Assembly (NCBI GenBank): GCA_024336345.1
Contig: JANFOG010000001.1
Location: forward strand, 310,001-374,000
Direction: 5' to 3'
DNA length: 64,000 bases
Source of the DNA: Mariannaea sp. PMI_226
Taxonomy: Eukaryota; Ascomycota; Sordariomycetes; Hypocreales; Nectriaceae
Shown here: piece after piece, positions 22,789 to 34,400 of the stretch
How positions within the stretch are numbered: position 1 is the stretch's first letter
Layout of the letters: each line of letters begins with the position of its first letter
Position numbers and translations under genes: made by a program
Notes under the pieces: generated by a model
What the model saw: only the letters and a program-made list of their open reading frames with translations
Databases searched by the model: none
Told to the model about the DNA's origin: nothing

Positions 22789-23986
22789 CCTGGCCGACTT
22801 GTCCCACGCTGACAGCATATGTTTGACTTAAAAGATTGAGTCACAAGGAGTAGAGGAAATGCACGTCACGTCGTAAAACAGTCAGCTAGGTCGCACATCA
22901 TTGTGTGATTTTTGCTTGAATTTTTCTTTCTTTGTTGTATCGATTCCCTATGCTTGCTTATTTGTGTGCGTGCGTTTTTGTGACCCTGACCAGACCCGAA
23001 CCCGTACCCCCCGTATATACATTATTTTTTTATAAAAAGATGAAAGAGAAAAAAAAGACACAAAGCCGCACTTGGAAAGCTGCCGTCGGTTGCTGTGGGA
23101 ATTTTTTTTCCCTTTGGCCCTAATCCCACCGTTTTCTTCCTCTCCGTTATCCAGTTGCCTTTCCTTGCCCTTATTTCCTTTGCCGTATAATCGCCCGGTT
23201 ACCGCCCTCCTTGAATTTGTGGACCACCAAACCCCCCACTCCGTTTGGGATATCATGAAGGAACTGAAAATCAAATCGCAGAGAAAAAGAAAGAGAAAAG
23301 AAGAATAAAAGCAAACGTAAAAAACGCCAAACAATCCCCGTGTCCATCCATTCCCACCCTGAAGGTTCCATCTTGCTTGGTCGCGAGGTGTCGTCACAGG
23401 GCCGCTGAGTTTTCGAGGCGCTACCCGTCCCGGCGCCATGTGCTGTCTGTAGTCCGAAATAATCCTATCTCGGTACACCCGGTCCCGGCATTTGGCTGTT
23501 GCGTCCGCTCCTCCGTCGTACTCGTACACAGTCGTCATTCCCGCCTCCCCTCTCCCTCTCACTCCCCCTCCCCTTTTTTTCTTTTTTGGGTTTCCTCTTC
23601 GTCCATATTCGTAACGCTTTCGGTTCCCTCTCAAGACATATTGCTTTTCTGTAATCCGGTCGTCCCCCTGTCTCGTGTATATGGTCAAGTAGTATGATGA
23701 ATCAAATGTCGCTGTCCAAGTGCCGTAATTGTTGTCGGCCGAGGAATTTGTTTGCCTCATACCAGGAAGGGAACATCCCTGGATATGGGACAAAGTTCCC
23801 ATTAAACATAAACTGCGAAATGTCAACAGCCAAAGCTGTATGCAATCGATGCAACCTCTTCCCTGGTGCGCTCGAGACATGAGCCACCTCGCTTCGAGTC
23901 TGTGCTTCCCAATTCCAACCTGAAAGAAAGGTTGCCATTAGATATTAGTTGGGCAATTGAGATATCAGTGTTGGATCTCGAGCTCT

Positions 23987-25781
23987 TCACTTCCTCCAGC
24001 CCACGTTCCAGATAACATGAGCAATGTCACGAGCGGTATTGACTGTGTCAATAACTCGGCCAAAGATACCCTCGCCGTTGGCCGGATCACCCTCCTCATA
24101 TGGCATGAGCATTCCGGATGGGGTCCGACGCATACCATCAGGTGCCTCGCTGAGGCTGCTGGATGATACTGTGCGACGCAAGCCACCATTGGAGCCCCCC
24201 TCAACGGATGGCGATGACCAACCCGGTGAAGGGCTTAGTAGTGCATCATTCAGGCCCTCATCCTCTTCATCATCATTTGCCCCAAAGAAGAATTTGCCTG
24301 ACGCTTTGGCCGGTCGTAATGTCTCTTGAGATGATGAAGGAGACATGAGAGGGCTGCGGGAGTGCTTCATGGCCGTTTCCTTGGGCTCGGGCGTGTCCTC
24401 GCGATACTTCAGCGTCGTCGAGGGAAGCATAGCAATCGTCTTGCCTTCGCTCGATTTAGACTTAAGTGTTCGCCTTCGGAGGATTGGCCGTTTCTTGGTT
24501 GTGACTCGCTTCATCATGACACCATCATCTGAATCACTGCTGTCGCCGTATGGATCCGATTCTACCGCGACATCATCCTCATCGTCGCCCTTGACGTCGA
24601 CGGCAATGCACTGCTCAACTTGTTCATTGAAATGAATGTGTTTGCGCTCAGTATTTGGAGACACAATCCCGGAGGTGTCTGTAGAAGGAGCTAGGCTGCT
24701 GCTCTCTCCGCTCATCCTTCTCGAGGAGAATGGGTAGGCGAAGTAGTCCACAGTGCCGCGCCTGTGTGGGCGCAAAATCCCCCTTGTTTCTTGTGCCTGA
24801 ACAGCAGCTGTGGCCTGTTTTAGCAACGAGGCAGTCGACAGAGATCTCTGTAGCATGACTTCCGACATGCTCCTCTTCTTGAGGATCGGCTTCTTGCTAA
24901 GATTCACTAGTGAGCCGGTCTTGGATAGCGAGACGCTGGAAGGCTCAGTCTGAGTGTCGTGAATTGGCTTAACCCCGGATTGCAGGGGGCCATATAACCA
25001 GGTAACGTCACAATCTTTGAGCCTGAAAACAGGTTAGCCTCCAAATCGTAGGAAGAACAACCCGATGGAATATTTACCAGTTCAGAGTTTCAGGCGAAAC
25101 GGTTTTCAAGTTATTCTTTGCCTTCATCCACGTTCTCCAGGAAGCGTTTTCCAATCGCGCACTGTTAGAAAACTCGCCACGTCGAGTTACGATATACCTC
25201 CAAGATGACCAGATGTCCTCCTCCTTCCAATCATGGGATAAGTAATCAACTTGGCGCGAGGGCTTAGAAGTCACTGCAGTATCGTCTTCCGCATGTTCAA
25301 CGAGCTCGGGAGTTCCAGGTCGAGAGGTATTATTGGAAACATCAGAACTGTCATGCTCAGCTGGAGACACTGTGTAAGAGTCACCCGTTCTGGGGCTCGG
25401 GGGGGGTTCTAGGTTGTCATCTGCGTGAATCTGAGGTTGGACAAAGAGCTTTTCCTGGGCATAACTAGGAAACATAAAGTGATCTTCTGGAGAATCTGCG
25501 AGACCTAGAGGGTCGTCGTAGTCGGAAGCAATGGAGAGATTGGTGGCCGGAGTGGACGCGCAGGAGAGGTCTGTGGACTCGGCATGGACAGTGCGAGGAG
25601 AGGAAGGTGCGGAGGAGGATGCAGAGTCGGAATACGTCTTTGTTGAGTGGGTGTTGTAATCGCTGAGGCGGGCGGAGGAAAAGGTAGAGGAAGAAGTGAC
25701 AAAATTGGTCGAAGAGTGAGAGCGCCTCAGGGACGAGGGAGCGAAGTAACCATTATCCTCAGAGGGAAGAACGACAGCCAT
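23987..25781 (-). CDS. REG1: Protein phosphatase 1 regulatory subunit, Reg1/Hex2 type
   Basis: This directs type 1 phosphatase (Glc7) to its targets, in yeast the Snf1 kinase for glucose repression. Minus-strand exons 25781-25078 and 25022-23987 give 579 residues. Residues 1-177 are Ser/Thr/Pro-rich. Residues 178-246 are the conserved fungal block: VDYLSHDWKEEDIWSSWRYI, then NSARLENASWRTWMKAKNNL, then LNWLKDCDVTWLYGPL. A PP1-docking RVxF-type motif lies at 362-366 (KHIHF), followed by NEQVEQCIAV, the arrangement of Reg1 proteins. Acidic Ser-rich stretches and several KKRPILRRR-like basic patches follow, and a hydrophobic IDTVNTARDIAHVIWNVGW segment ends the protein. The block at 178-246 spans the intron and is intact after splicing. 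The gene has the longest upstream gene-free region of the window. Family identity is strong; the glucose-repression role is inferred from yeast. Confidence 0.93.
25023..25077 (-). other. Intron in REG1
   Basis: A 55-nt minus-strand intron, 5' GTAAATATT, branch-type GGCTAACC, 3' TTTTCAG. Splicing gives ETLNWLKDCD. Confidence 0.92.
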
Positions 25782-26640
25782 GGTGGAAGACGAGAGGGGG
25801 GTCCGCAGAGGGGACTAAGACGCCGCAGCACCCGAAGAGAAGAAGTCGCGGTTACAGACTCATGAGTGAAGGGCAAGGCGAACAAGAGTAGATATGTTGT
25901 GGAAAGAGGTCGTTTGGATTGACTGGGAGTTGAGACAAGAGACAGAATTGAGATATGGGCGTGGGGAGGAAGAAGAATGGTTTGCCGGGGTGGGGGGCCC
26001 AGGTTATAGGGAGTGCACAAATGGCCCCGGAGGAACAGCGGGCAGGTGGTTTGCCGCCCGTTTTGGACTAGCTCCAGGTTGTGGCACTTGTGGGGGGAAT
26101 GGTACCGGTACTGTATGGAGAATGGAGTCCTGGGTACGTACCCGTCTGCCTCCACTCTCCACCTCCACTTCTTGTCCTTCGTACGCGACGGACGAAAGCG
26201 AGGGAGACCCAGTGACTTGGAGGCCGGGGTGTATGAGCCGGGTCGAGGGCTTGAGGCGCCGAGTGGCGCTGGGAGACGATTGAGGTGTCCCAGGGCAAGG
26301 CGGTGACGAATTTCGTGGGGGGAGGCACCAGGCAGGGCTGGCTGGTGATTGCGTGAACGAGGAGAAAATGGATGAAAGCAAAGGTGCTCTTCGTCTTCCG
26401 TGATTGGTCTTGTCGTTGTTTGAATCACCGGTGACACATATGAGCAAGCGCGCCCAGGAAACGAGAAAGACGGGAGAAGAGAGCCCAGCAACAAGCAAAC
26501 ATGCACGCACGCACGCACACACGCACAGCAACAACAGCAAGGGACGACTGAGCTATGGTGCAAAAAGTAACAGGTACCAACTTATCACCAGGATAAAACA
26601 GGCTGGGGGTGGAAAGCACACAAGTTCAGATACCGATAAA
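25782..26640 (-). promoter_or_regulatory. Probable REG1 5' leader and promoter, pyrimidine-rich on the gene strand
   Basis: Read on the minus strand, the first several hundred bases upstream of the REG1 ATG are rich in C and T, as in other leaders here. A 278-codon minus-strand open frame (26563-25727) runs through the leader and over the REG1 ATG in another frame. Its peptide is Cys-, Ser- and Pro-rich without domains, so it is either a chance reading or an overlapping upstream frame. Confidence 0.5.
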
Positions 26641-28436
26641 CAGTAGGAACCCAACCCGAGGACCAGGTGTCTACAGAATACAAAAAGCTGGGTAATCAAG
26701 GCACACATGGGGTGTGGCTTGCTTGAAGAGAAGGGGGGCAGTATAAAAAATGCAATGCAATGCAGTGCAGAGTTGGGATGGATGGATGGGCACGGTTCTG
26801 TCGGTAGATACCTTAATATCTGTTACGAGGGGGGAAGGGGTGAGCAGAGTCGAGACAAAGCAGACACCGAAGTTGGCATAGCTTGCCAACAGCCAATGAT
26901 CCAATCATTGCTGTGAGATTCACAGTCCAAGGAACGGTCGCAGAGAGAGCTTAATACCCAGAGCACCTATCTAAAGTAGGGAGTAATCTGTATGTAATTA
27001 TCACCCAGATTGCAGGACTACACGGTATGAAGAACTCTCCGCGGGTGAAAACGGATTGACGCTTGCTCCTGGGTGGAGGATAGACTGGCAGAAAGGGTGG
27101 TACAGATAGTAGATACGAAGTAGCATAACTGCACAACCTTGGTTGCGCTGTACTTGGTATTCTGTCGACGCATGTAATTGCTGGAGTAGAGTACTGTACA
27201 TCTTTGACGCATTGCCTCGGAACATACTGTGTTGGGAGACAGCCAAGCAACAAAGCCTGGAGGAGGGAACTCAATAGTAATTAAAACATCTCCAGTGTCT
27301 CCTCCCCCAGGATCACATTGCCTTGCTGAACTACAAGCCCACACCTCAAAAGGAATTGGGCAATCACTTAGACTAGGCCTTTAGAGCCGGGGTAGGTAGA
27401 GAGGATATTGCATATTACAGAAGGTAGAAGCAAAATTTCTAGCGGCCGATTTGGCGCTGGGGTTTTGGGGGGCAAGGGGGCCTTTCCCCAGTCAAGGTCT
27501 CGCATTCTCCACAAGCCGGTCGGGATGATGAGCAGCGTGTGACAGGGAGACAAAGTGCTGAGAGTGTTCCGGGAGGGAGGGGAGTGCCATCTTTTCAGTG
27601 GGCAAGACAGGGCTGGGCTTGCTGAGTTCGGTCAGCACGAAAAAAACGAAGAGCAAATCGAACAATCTTGCTGCTGCTTCTGGTACTGCTTCTTCCGCTG
27701 CAACAGCCAGGGCGAGAGGGATGTGGATGATCTCAGTGGACTATCATCCTCTTGTTCAATGTCCCTCTCTTCCCTCACTAAGATCCAATGTCAAACCGAA
27801 GCCCTTCCAGTTTCTAGAGTGTCCTTCTTGGTCCAGGAAGGGACAAAACACCCATCACCATGGTGTGTGTGAGTGTGTGTGCGTGTGGGGAAGCAACCTC
27901 CCCGAAGGCACACTTTACGATACAAGGTCAATGAGACGAGGCGGGGGGTGTGTGAGACCCAGCAAGCAGCGTGGGTGGATGGATAGTTGTTGTGCGAGCA
28001 CTTTCGGTAGGTACCTACCTTTCCCTTCTTGTTATTTTAGGTACGTAGTGCAGTAGTCAACTATTATTGTGATATCATCTTCGGATTCTCCGCCCCTACT
28101 ACCCCAAGGTAGTAGTTATCTCGTTGCCTCTCTTTCTATCACTCTTATTTGCGAAGTATGGCCCTTTGGCATTGGCATTGACATTGGGTCTACTTGTCGG
28201 AACCGGAAAAGACCAGACGTAGAAAGAAGCTTGCTGCATATGCGTGTGTTTCTTCCGGGTAATATGAGCTAAGTCAAAGTTCCTCCAGAACGAGGTACCG
28301 TGGCATGGCATGCTTGCAAACAGTCACGGAGCAGTTGGGAAATGAATTAAAAATGAGGTTTCCACTTTTCCCTAAGCGTGGGTTGTACTATGTACACACT
28401 GTAGTAATAAATGTCCCAGACAAGCAATTCAGTTTC

Positions 28437-28461
28437 AAAAAAAAAAAAAAAAAAAAAAAAA
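28437..28461. repeat. Poly-A tract, 25 nt
   Basis: A homopolymer run followed by CCAACCAAT-type repeats. Confidence 0.9.
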
Positions 28462-31400
28462 CCAACCAATCGACCAACCAATGTAAGTATGTACGTATTT
28501 TTTGGGGGGGATTTACAAATAATAAATAAACAGGGATAAAAATAAAATCAAAGGATCAAGAAACATGGGGAAGGCTGGAATAAAGAGTGGATTATTTACG
28601 AAGTACGTGCCGCGTCTGGAACCCAATGGACGGGCAGCCTTTAGATGTCTTCAAGGACTCCGAGAGGCTCACGCGGTCTCTTGTCAGCGAATAAACGAGC
28701 CTCGGTCGCCCAGAGGCAGTGTAGCCAATATGAGGAGCAGCGCCATATGATGTGCTGATGATATTAGACAAAATGCGTGCTGTGATACATCACAACCATG
28801 TCATGTTGGCCCAAGGCCATGCCACACTGCGGCGTGATGTAAGTGACAACACGGAACGAAGAAGAAAAGAGTAAATGGCAGCTAATCAGAATTGAGAACC
28901 AAATATTAATTGACTACCTGTCTAGGTAGATAGGTAGGGTACCTTAGGTAGGTTGAAGGTACAGTACTCTAATTACACAGTACGTACGGCAGGGTCCCGC
29001 GCAACTGAGAACTCATCGCTCCGTCGTGTCAAAGCAGCAAATTAAAGGGAAATAAGAAACGCTGCCCCGATCCCGACACCTACCCCGGAAATGGTCGAGG
29101 CGCAACTGCTGGTTCGGTACCTACCTGCCTTACACGTCAGGGTGACCTGATCGCATGGGTCCGTCTTCGTCGTTGTACATCTTAGTTCACTACTGGAGAA
29201 TTCAATAGAATAGCTCAGGAGACAGAAGAAAAAATAATGGAACGGAAACATGAAAGAAGGGGGAGAAAAAAAAGGGAATATGATGAGAAGGCTGATTCAA
29301 GACAAGAGCCAACGCAGCAAGCACTGGACTGGTGCTGTCCAACAGGAAATGCCCAACCCAAAGACAGGAACAAGTTGAAAGCACTAATCAATAACTGTGC
29401 CATCAACGTATCCCCCTACATATCCCCTGAGGACAAAATATCATGTACAGACACATTCGCCAACGCCAACGCCAACGGGCCCTTTTTTTTCATACTACTC
29501 CAGGCGAAGGTACTGCCTGATTCAAAAGTCATGAAGCGTGGCAAACCCCGGACGGCAACACTCCGTAGTGAGTAGTTGGATCGGTTGGAGAAAAGGTCTG
29601 CTGGTTCCAGCCCGAGTCTCCCCACAGCAGTCGCCCCGACTCGGGGGACGGGACCTCTAAAGGCCCAAGAGGTCACGGTGCGCAGCGGGTTCAGCAGGTT
29701 CAGTGGGTGCCTGGAGGAAGAGAGGGGTTTATGTGGGAAGCCTCATGACCAGCAACACCAGACGAGTCAAGACGGAGTCTGTTCAGCCGCAGTGTCGCAG
29801 ACCATGGACATGACTATGGGGGCATTGGCCGCGACATTTGCTGGTAAACAAGTCCCCATGTCTGAGCCCCGTGCTGAACCGTCCCGGGGCACTCTGGTGG
29901 AAGCGGGTGAGATTTGCGATTGAGTGAGCAGGGTTCAGAAACAGTCCCGTGCCAACAGGCGAGAATCGAAATGGCCCTCTTTTGATGAGCACGCGGGCAC
30001 CTTTTTTTTTTTCTTTTTGATTTTTGGTTCCAAAGGCCCCATCCGACCAGAGGCAACTTTTCAACTGTCTGTTTCCAATTGCTTAGCCGAGGGCGGGTGA
30101 ACGTTGCACCCAAACGTGCCTCCTTGCCTCCCTCGGCTCTTCACGGTAATGATGGCCATGTCCCTGTTGGCTTCATCTCATAGACATTGCTGGGTTCCTT
30201 TGCATGGCCTCTCATGGGGATGTCTTTTTGTTCCTTTACCCCGTACCTCGGAGTTGATTCAATATCATCTGCATCTGCACCTCCGCCTCCTCCTCTTTTG
30301 ATGCTCAACTCGTGACCATACCTGGCCGAAATCAGAGCGCGGAGTATTTGCCTCCATACTTGGTGAAGCTAGTTTACGTACGTGCATACTTGACTTTCCA
30401 TCTTGATTTCCACTTAGCATTCAATACACTGGTATGAGTTCCGGCCTTTTACCAGACCGATCAACCGCTCTAGAAGGGAGAGTGCCTATATGCTCGGCGA
30501 CCGGGGGAGGGAGGGGAGCCTTGTTGACCTGGCCCCATCCCAATGGAGTGGTCCATGACAACGGACACACCAACAGGCGCCTCCGGGGCCCACGACTAGT
30601 TCCCCCGAAGAGCCCCAAGCGGCCCAGCGAACTGGACCAAAGGGAGGTAGGGCAGGGTTTAAGATGAAAATCCTGCACCCTCGCCTGTCGCTGGGACGCG
30701 CCAAGCATCGTCGGGGCTTTTCTGGTCGGTTGTAATTTTTTTTTCTTCTCTTTTTTGCCCCCAGGTAAAGCAGCTCGGCCGCTGGGCTGGCTCGCTAAGC
30801 ATCAAAGCAATGGAGCGGGGGGCTTTGTCTCAAGCCCAGTTTCCAGAAGCACTCGCATCACTCTGAATTCGTCCCACACGAACAGGATCCCTGCGCCGTG
30901 GAAATTGGCCCAGAAGATAATTGGGCTGTAGAATTGGACAGGACTGTAACAGCTTTTACCAGCTTGCCCAGAAAATTGAAGGGAGAAGCAAAAAAAAAAA
31001 TTTTACAAGTCTGAGACTAAGAAGGGGAAGCAAGTGGCCCCGGGAGACGTCCAAGTGTTCGCAAGCAATCCCAAATCAACAATAATACGATTGTCTTTTC
31101 TTCTTTTTTTTTTTTTTTTGCTCTTCCCCTTTTTTCAACCTCCATGCGAGAGACTCGATCTTCGAAGTAACTTGAATTGATCCTCATCTCGCCATACAGT
31201 ACGGAACCATCTGTCAAAACGGCCGAGACGTAGCAAGCTCCAGGGGCAACAAGAGCCCAGTCTCTCTCATCAAGAGCACGGTATGACCGGTGGCGTCTTG
31301 TCTTGTATCGATTCGCGTTCGGAATGGCTTGCAGATTTTCGGCCCGGGTTCCGAAAAAAAAAACCTACCATGTAACTTCAGTGTCCCTTGGAAGACTTTA

Positions 31401-34400
31401 TTACTGCAGTTCCATTACTAAGTACACTGAAAAAAAAGAGGCCCCATCTCGCAAGCGCTTCTAAAGAGATCTTTCGGATAACAATGGAACTCTAATAATG
31501 ACGATACAGGTACTCTGTTGACTGTACAGAGCGAGACGGCCCGTACTGTAGCCACTTTCGCCACTCCATATATGAATTACCCGAATGAGGCGCCCTGATG
31601 GATAAATGTTGCGAGTCGTGTAATAATAGTGCCGACAAGATGCCATCCAATGGCAAACGCAAGTATGTTGGGTCAGTGGATGGGTGCAGGGTAAGTGATT
31701 GAGTAGCCATCGTCCCGGTCGGCAATTGATTGAATAAGTGTGATATCACCGTGGGGATGGACGGTCACTGCATTCGACTGAGTATCTTTTGGGGGAGTGT
31801 TGAAGGGCGTATCTCGGTTGGAATCCAGTCTCTGAGTTTGTATGTTACCCAGTTTTCCATCGAGTCTAATGATGACCCTCCCCTTGGCCCTTGGAAAGGG
31901 ACCGAAGGTTATCAAGAAGGCATATCTTATTTTAGAATCAACTTTCTGGCTGCTGCCCTTTCGTACTACGTATACTCCAGGCTGTCTTCGCAGTTTAGTT
32001 TCCACAATGTCCTTATCGCAGCCTCTAAAGGTGGACGCCCGTCCAGAAGCCACATTGTATCATCAGTCAACCCAAACGCGCCAGTCATAGTTAAGTTGAG
32101 GCCATTCATTAGGCCACCGGATAAGCATGTAGCTTCAACGGAAACCTACAGCACATAGCAACGTCGATCGCATCTAATAGAGAAGGGGTCCTACCGACTG
32201 GGAAGAAAACGGGGGGGGACGACAATCAAGATGCATCATCCAGCTCAGTGCGCGGCTCGTCCTCCGTCCGTACTTACTTCGGCCACATGATGGGTCCTGT
32301 TGCATCACAGGAATGCTAGAGATCTGACACAAGCTGTCTTCTGTGAGAGACTGCGCCATAGAGGGGTTGTACTTTGACATGATACATAAAACCCAGCTTT
32401 CCTTTGACTTCAGTTATGCATGGGAGAATCCCTACATATTCCCCGCCAAGCCCCTCCAAGAGGAGGCGAAGGATGATAGCAATGATGATGATATTTCTGC
32501 CGACGATTTCCTTCAGACCGACAGATTTGTCGGTGACGGTGGTTGACCGAGACAAGGTGTTCAGCAATTTTGATCCTGGTGCCTGTGCCTTGTCGCAGTA
32601 TTAGCTCGGTAAACAAAGCCATGTCCACTTGTCGGAGCGACCAAAGCTCCCCCCTCCTCAATGATCGGGACCTCCAAGTCCGGAGCTCTATATGTTAAGG
32701 CATTCCGATCGCGAGAATCGATCGACGATCCCCTCCCAACGAGATGTATCATTTCCACAGAGCCCCGAGGGGAAGAGGGGTGTTGTTTTCTCTTCTTTAT
32801 TCTCTTTTTTCTCTTGAGAGGGGAGAGGAGGGTAGAGGACGTATCACATTTCAAACTTTTCGAGGATGACACTCTCCCGCGTCATGCAAGATGGTACCTT
32901 GAAGGCGTTTGTTCTCGATTTGCGGTGGTTATTCCCTGTTGGTGCCCAATTCGGCTCTCTCTTCAGCAATGGGCCGTGCGCAAATCCATGTCTTTAAGGC
33001 AAGGTAGAGAAGCCATGTCTGTGCTTGTGTCATTGAAACAGCTGCCAACTTCCAGCTTCCAGGCACACCGAAGAAAACATCCCTTCAGCCGTGCACTACT
33101 GCGTAAACACCGAACTAGGGTACTCTGTCTTAATCGCAACAGAATACGAAGTATAGACCACCGATATAGTTACAGTAATTCTTCTGAATATGCATGTACT
33201 TGCTACTTGTAGTTGTCCAATGACGACTTGGACGTTTTCCCTTGGGAGGGGTGGCAGCCGAGTTCTTCCGGGGAGAGGTGTGGTTAGGCCACTGGACTAG
33301 AGGCGATGACTTTGGCCAAGGGAATACATTGGAGCCGGATGAGAAGAGTGGTAATTATTATTAGATTCTCGAAGGTTGGCTTCCATACTCGTCGAATAAT
33401 TGCATTCGTCAAGCCCTTGATCTGCCCACCTGTTCCCAGCACAATAATCAGTTTATGTATGCACTACGGTGTGCTTAGACCAGCACCACCACGTCCTCAG
33501 ATATCTGTTGGCCAAGTTCTGGAACACGTCCACTAATTCCGCATGCGCCATGCCGCACGTCACGTATTGACGAATACATCGGATACAATTTAATTTTTTT
33601 TTGTCTTAGATCAGGACGGAGCCTCACAAAAAACAAAGGCAGAGAACGTGCCATTTACTGGTCATGGCATGCTTGCTCGCTCACCAAGGTGAGCGTTTGA
33701 CTTACCGACATGGATGATCTCGACCCCTTGTCCATCCGTTTCCGGCTTCCGAGTTTCCCAAACGGCTTGCTTGCTTCATCTTCTAAGGTGCCTGTCCTGG
33801 TAGTTGGCTAATTATTTTTGCTGTGGACGTTGCTCATCTACCTGCTGCGTTCCTTTGTAAACCAAGCATCCTCTGTCGTTCGACCGGAAACCCCCCCCCT
33901 TCTTCCTTTCCATTACGGACTTGTTGGATCATCGCCCTCCGTCTAAACTCTGTTGTCCACCACCTTGAGCTCGGGTTGCAGGTTCCCCTGCGTTGTTGCC
34001 GCGCTCGGTCTTCTTCCGATACCATCCGTAAGACCGCAGACAAGTTCATAACGGATCCTCCCGGAAGCCGGTGCTCAACACTGTACAATGAGAGAATAGA
34101 CAGAGGAGTAGTCGATTGGTGGTGGTCGCTGTCTGAGCCCTTGCTAATAATGTAGGGAGACAAGATACTATGGCAGTCTCGAACGATCATCAGGCGATGC
34201 GATGAGATACTCTGGGGAAGGTGTCTTCCGCCAATTCGAACTGGATACCTATTACTGTGTGTACGTATTGATAGATTGGAAGCATTTCATTCGCTTTCAG
34301 CCATTGGTCAGCGCTTCCGTTTCTGAATACTACCTTTCCTTTGCAGCCACCACTATTACCTAGGGTAGGTAGGTATGCCGTACCAATGGGAGATAAGGTA

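Larger units (their letters stand above)
20453..23986. other. 3.5-kb gene-free region between convergent CYT-4 and REG1 genes
   Basis: This is long for the gap between two convergent genes. It holds a decamer tandem repeat (21469-21508), pyrimidine-rich + strand blocks at about 21630-22420 and 23100-23680, a CTCA tetranucleotide array (22090-22133), a C14 run (22568-22581) and a G-rich run (22750-22788). A 310-codon minus-strand open frame at 22948-23880 has no recognisable domain and biased low-complexity segments, and it is not called as a gene. Confidence 0.65.

Noticed and set aside
32661..33212. 183-codon + strand open frame in the gene-free block
   Set aside because: No domain or family resemblance and no leader-like composition upstream.
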